64,000 nucleotides of DNA from SIRX01 sp965214475 (GTDB lineage Bacteria; Actinomycetota; Rubrobacteria; Rubrobacterales; Rubrobacteraceae): contig OZ243953.1 of assembly GCA_965214475.1 (NCBI GenBank), forward strand, positions 2,294,001 to 2,358,000, in the 5' to 3' direction. The notes below the pieces were generated by a model, which did no database searches, was not told the origin of the DNA, and saw nothing but the letters and a program-made list of their open reading frames with translations. How positions within the stretch are numbered: position 1 is the stretch's first letter; each line of letters starts with the position of its first letter. This document shows, piece after piece, positions 61,061 to 64,000 of the stretch. Both the position numbers and the translations under genes were made by a program.

Positions 61061-62443
61061 TTATTCCTGGCCGTACTCCTGGTTGAATTCGTTTATTACC
61101 TCCGCGCTCGCCCGTTCGGCGGATTGGAGCGCGCCTTCCATGTAGCTGCGCCACTCGGTAGCTGTTTCGGTCCCGGCAAAGTGAATCGGACCGTGTGGTG
61201 CGGCCACCGTGTCTCGCTTGTCGGTCCACTGGCCCACTGTCCGGCGCGAAGCGTAACCTCCGAGCGACCACAACTCTGTTATCCAGTCCATTGAGAAGAA
61301 ATTGTTAGGCGGCGCTGGAGAGTCTCCAGAATTCCCTAGCACGCGCAGGACGTGAGATGCAACTGTGGCTTTACGGGCTGCATCGTCCATTTTGCTCAAA
61401 ATCGCTGCGCCATGTCCGGTAGCTAGGGCCACTAAGATGCCTGGTCTACCAGCATTATTAGAGCTGTCCACGAGTAAGCCGATTTGTTCGCCAGGGGTCT
61501 CAGCGGTGCCGCTCAGTCCCGCGTCGCGCCACCACGCGCGGTCATACACGACGACGTTTTTGACCACCTGGCCCAATAGAAGGTTCTCACCTTCTTGACG
61601 AACTTGGAGAGACAGGCTGTCATCGAATGATATCTCTCTCACCAACTGGGGAGGAAGGGCAAGAATTACACGCCGTCCTAGGAACTCGTCCCGGTCGGTG
61701 ATAGCCCGGACTACTTGACCACCATGCCGAAGTGCCCGCACCGGCGCCTGGAGCTGTACGCGGTCGCCGAGATCGGCGGCCAGTCGGCTGGCGATGGTCT
61801 GGGCACCCGTTGCGAAGAACTCATGCTCTGCTGTTTCCAAATGCCCCAGCCCACCCATCGTTGCAATTTGCTGCGACACCTCCAGCGGAGAGAAGTCATC
61901 TGAGCTGGCGCACATCCCGGACTCTGCAACGTAGCGCCAGTAAGATCTTGCCTCCTCGGAAAAAGCCGTATCTTTCAACCATTTGGTAAACGATACGCTG
62001 TCAAGACAGTCTGCATGCGGGTGTCTCCACGGCTGGGTTACGGGAAGCTTCTTCGCGATGCGCTCAATCCTCCAGCCGAGATAGAAGGTGTCGAGCTTAC
62101 CTATCAAAGACATCGGAGAAGTCGCCCCCGACATTCGCCGAAAACCTCCTACTACCCCAACCACCGTGTCGCCCTGAGCATGCGTTGCGATCGTCTTCAG
62201 ACCATACTCATTTGCCAGAGCATACATGCGTCGTTGACCGGGTCCGATCCACTGCGCTCCCAAATCAACGGAAAAGTCAATGGAAGAACCACTCGTCAGA
62301 CGCTGACTCAAAACCCTGCCTCCGACCCGATCACGAGCTTCAAGCACCCTTACTGTGTAACCTGCACGATGCACCTGCCGCACTGCGTAAAGTCCTGCGA
62401 GACCCGCGCCTACTACCAGAACATCCGCTACGGTTGCACCGAC
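61061..62443 (-). CDS. FAD-dependent amine oxidase with disrupted 5' end
   Basis: Flavin monoamine oxidase family, about 460 residues. The FAD-binding ADVLVVGAGLAGLYAVRQ and VLEARDRVGGR are present only if the frame is read from 62443; it is open there but has no ATG, GTG or TTG before the GTG at 62383, which lies after the dinucleotide-binding glycines. An ATG at 62445-62447 is one base out of frame and overlaps an in-frame TGA. So a one-base indel near the start is likely. C-terminal FAGTETATEWRSYMEGALQS completes the FAD site. Substrate unknown. Confidence 0.8.
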   Translation of the reverse strand, partial: VGATVADVLVVGAGLAGLYAVRQVHRAGYTVRVLEARDRVGGRVLSQRLTSGSSIDFSVDLGAQWIGPGQRRMYALANEYGLKTIATHAQGDTVVGVVGGFRRMSGATSPMSLIGKLDTFYLGWRIERIAKKLPVTQPWRHPHADCLDSVSFTKWLKDTAFSEEARSYWRYVAESGMCASSDDFSPLEVSQQIATMGGLGHLETAEHEFFATGAQTIASRLAADLGDRVQLQAPVRALRHGGQVVRAITDRDEFLGRRVILALPPQLVREISFDDSLSLQVRQEGENLLLGQVVKNVVVYDRAWWRDAGLSGTAETPGEQIGLLVDSSNNAGRPGILVALATGHGAAILSKMDDAARKATVASHVLRVLGNSGDSPAPPNNFFSMDWITELWSLGGYASRRTVGQWTDKRDTVAAPHGPIHFAGTETATEWRSYMEGALQSAERASAEVINEFNQEYGQE

Positions 62444-62633
62444 TCATAAATTTCTTTAGGCCGGCGTGCAGTTAGGGTGGCGGGAACCGAGGTAAGCAAG
62501 AAGAGTGGCCCGAGACTGTCGAACGTGGCATGCTGCCAATCCTCGAAGGTGTCGTTGTAGATAACGCGACGCTCGCTCGGGGGAGGTGAGAGGAGAACAG
62601 GGGTAGGCGCCGCCTCAATGAGGGGGAAGGAAG

Positions 62634-64000
62634 ATGGGTGTCAAGAAACGCCGACGGGTAGAGCCTACCGAGGAGCTTCGCTGGGATCAGTTGGAGCTTC
62701 TGCTGGACTGGCCCGAGCAGGTCGAATACGAGAGGATTCGTGACGTTGTGGTCTTCGGGAGCCCCGTGGCCGAGCGCGCCGCGCATACCGGCACTCCGCA
62801 AAGGACTTTCTACCGCAGGGTAGAGAGCTTCGACGCCTACGGCATGGAGGGGCTGATCCCTCTGGAGCCGGTCAGGGGTCGGAGGATCTCCCTGGCAATG
62901 AGGCTTCGCATCGTCGAGCTGAAGGCCGAGTACCCGCCCTTCAGCCTCGGCGAAGTTGCCAGAATCTGCTACGTGTTGTTCGGTAGAGAGCCTTCCAAGC
63001 ACACCGTAAAGCGCATCATCGAAGAAGGTCCTACTCCTCTGTTGTCACCGCGCCGCTACTCTACCTACCACCGGATGCCTCGGGGCAAGGAGCGTAGGAA
63101 GGCGATCGTCGAGTTGCACGTGGAGGGCTGGACGGCCAAGGCCATAGCCGGCTACCTCGAAACTAGCCAACCCACCGTCTACGACACCTTGAAGAGATGG
63201 GCCTCCGAGGGCGAGGCCGGGCTCGAAGACAGGCCCCGCGGCAGGCCGCCGGGCGTGCGCAAGGTGGACTTGAGGACCTACGAGACCGTGAGAAAGCTCC
63301 AAAAGAACCCCGGCCTCGGTGCCTACCGGATGCAGGCCGCGCTGGAGCAGATAGGTATCCGCATCAGCCGCGCCACCTGCGGCAGGATCATGGCGATCAA
63401 CCGCCGAGTCTACGGCCTCAAAAAGCCCGACGGCACAGAACAGACTCCGAAGAATATGCCCTTCCATGCGGTGAGGCGCCACCAATACTGGTCCACCGAC
63501 ATCCGCTACATAGACCATAACCTTCCAGAGATTGGCAACGTCTATTCGATTACCATCATGGACAACTACTCCAGGGCCATCCTGTGGGGAGACATCACTA
63601 CCAGACAGGACCTGCCCACCTTCCTCTCGGTCCTTTTCAAGGCAGTCGAGCACTACGGCTCCCCCGAGGCTCTCGTTACGGACTCTGGTTCGGTCTTCCT
63701 CGCCAACCGGGCGAAGGCCGTCTACGCGGCTCTGGGGATCAAAAAGCACGAGATAGAGAAAGGCGCGCCCTGGCAGAATTTTTCGGAGGCGACATTCGGC
63801 ATACAGAAGAGGATGGCAGATTTCCACTTTGAGAAAGCCGAAAACTGGCAGGAACTGGTCGCCGCCCACGAACGGTGGATGGAAGACTACAACCTCCAGA
63901 GACACTTCGCCCACGAGAACCGCACGGACGGTCGGCGCAGCCCGGTGAAGGTCCTTAGCTTCCTCACCGGCGTCCGCTACCATCCCGAAGACCTCCAGAA
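62634..64000 (+). CDS. DDE integrase-type transposase with HTH domains (IS481-like), 3' end outside window
   Basis: ATG 62634 follows GGGGGAAGGAAG; 455 residues are visible and the frame is open at base 64000. Two helix-turn-helix domains (about 35-110 and 135-190, e.g. GWTAKAIAGYLETSQPTVYD) precede an integrase core: YWSTDIRYIDHN (first D), ALVTDSGSVF (second D) and QNFSEATFGIQKR (E). The layout matches IS481-like and related two-HTH transposases. Its left terminal repeat was not identified. Confidence 0.85.
   Translation, partial: MGVKKRRRVEPTEELRWDQLELLLDWPEQVEYERIRDVVVFGSPVAERAAHTGTPQRTFYRRVESFDAYGMEGLIPLEPVRGRRISLAMRLRIVELKAEYPPFSLGEVARICYVLFGREPSKHTVKRIIEEGPTPLLSPRRYSTYHRMPRGKERRKAIVELHVEGWTAKAIAGYLETSQPTVYDTLKRWASEGEAGLEDRPRGRPPGVRKVDLRTYETVRKLQKNPGLGAYRMQAALEQIGIRISRATCGRIMAINRRVYGLKKPDGTEQTPKNMPFHAVRRHQYWSTDIRYIDHNLPEIGNVYSITIMDNYSRAILWGDITTRQDLPTFLSVLFKAVEHYGSPEALVTDSGSVFLANRAKAVYAALGIKKHEIEKGAPWQNFSEATFGIQKRMADFHFEKAENWQELVAAHERWMEDYNLQRHFAHENRTDGRRSPVKVLSFLTGVRYHPEDLQ

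Overview
The window looks like a chromosomal segment of a GC-rich actinobacterium, most consistent with Rubrobacter or a close relative. This is inferred from gene content (an F420-type luciferase-like oxidoreductase, an AfsR/SARP-type regulator, a purEK pair, selenium metabolism and many GC-rich insertion sequences), not from a marker gene. No rRNA or tRNA gene was recognised.

Layout. 1-6.5 kb: a reductive pyrimidine (or hydantoin) degradation operon with dihydropyrimidinase (5' end outside the window), class III aminotransferase, beta-ureidopropionase-type amidase, NCS1 permease and an LLM oxidoreductase. 6.5-8.5 kb: a coiled-coil membrane protein gene cut by an in-frame amber codon, and a DUF4258/YgiT-like toxin-antitoxin-like pair. 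8.5-10.2 kb: purEK. 10.2-13.6 kb: a selenoneine (sen) cluster, senB-selD on the minus strand and senA divergent. The selD gene carries an in-frame UGA at the catalytic cysteine position, followed by a bacterial SECIS-like hairpin, so it should be a selenoprotein. 13.7-20.2 kb: MTA phosphorylase-like enzyme, nucleoside-sugar epimerase, DoxX-like protein, DUF2064 transferase, GT2 glycosyltransferase, radical SAM/SPASM protein and methyltransferase; these look like parts of an uncharacterised biosynthetic pathway.

20.5-22.9 kb is a 2.36-kb cargo segment bounded by perfect 21-bp inverted repeats and a 5-bp direct repeat, carrying an HNH nuclease and two unknown genes but no transposase. 22.9-28.3 kb: DUF3267 peptidase-like protein, a frameshifted membrane protein gene, an IS21 remnant, an ABC transporter whose ATPase lacks a standard start codon, and a nucleotidyltransferase-like gene. 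28.6-34.8 kb: two tandem secreted PD40 beta-propeller genes plus a decayed third tail, and a 1054-residue AfsR/LuxR-type regulator. 35-41 kb: a mobile cluster with a serine recombinase coupled to an ISKra4-type transposase, a pRiA4b ORF-3 protein and a Tn3 transposase.

41-47.8 kb is a secreted multi-domain protein (thrombospondin type-3 repeats, VWA, C-terminal PD-(D/E)XK-like domain), followed by a pentapeptide-repeat protein and an overlapping RTX-repeat protein. I read this as a possible secreted nuclease toxin with a DNA-mimic immunity protein; that is inference. 48-54 kb is an IS graveyard with a decayed IS1182 element, an SRAP fragment, a RES/Xre toxin-antitoxin pair and an apparently intact ISL3 element with 8-bp target duplication. 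54-62.4 kb has a CPBP protease, several VOC-family genes and pseudogenes, a sigma-70 fragment, a secreted beta-propeller protein and an amine oxidase with a disrupted start. The window ends inside a DDE transposase gene.

All family assignments come from reading translated sequence by eye; no database search was run.
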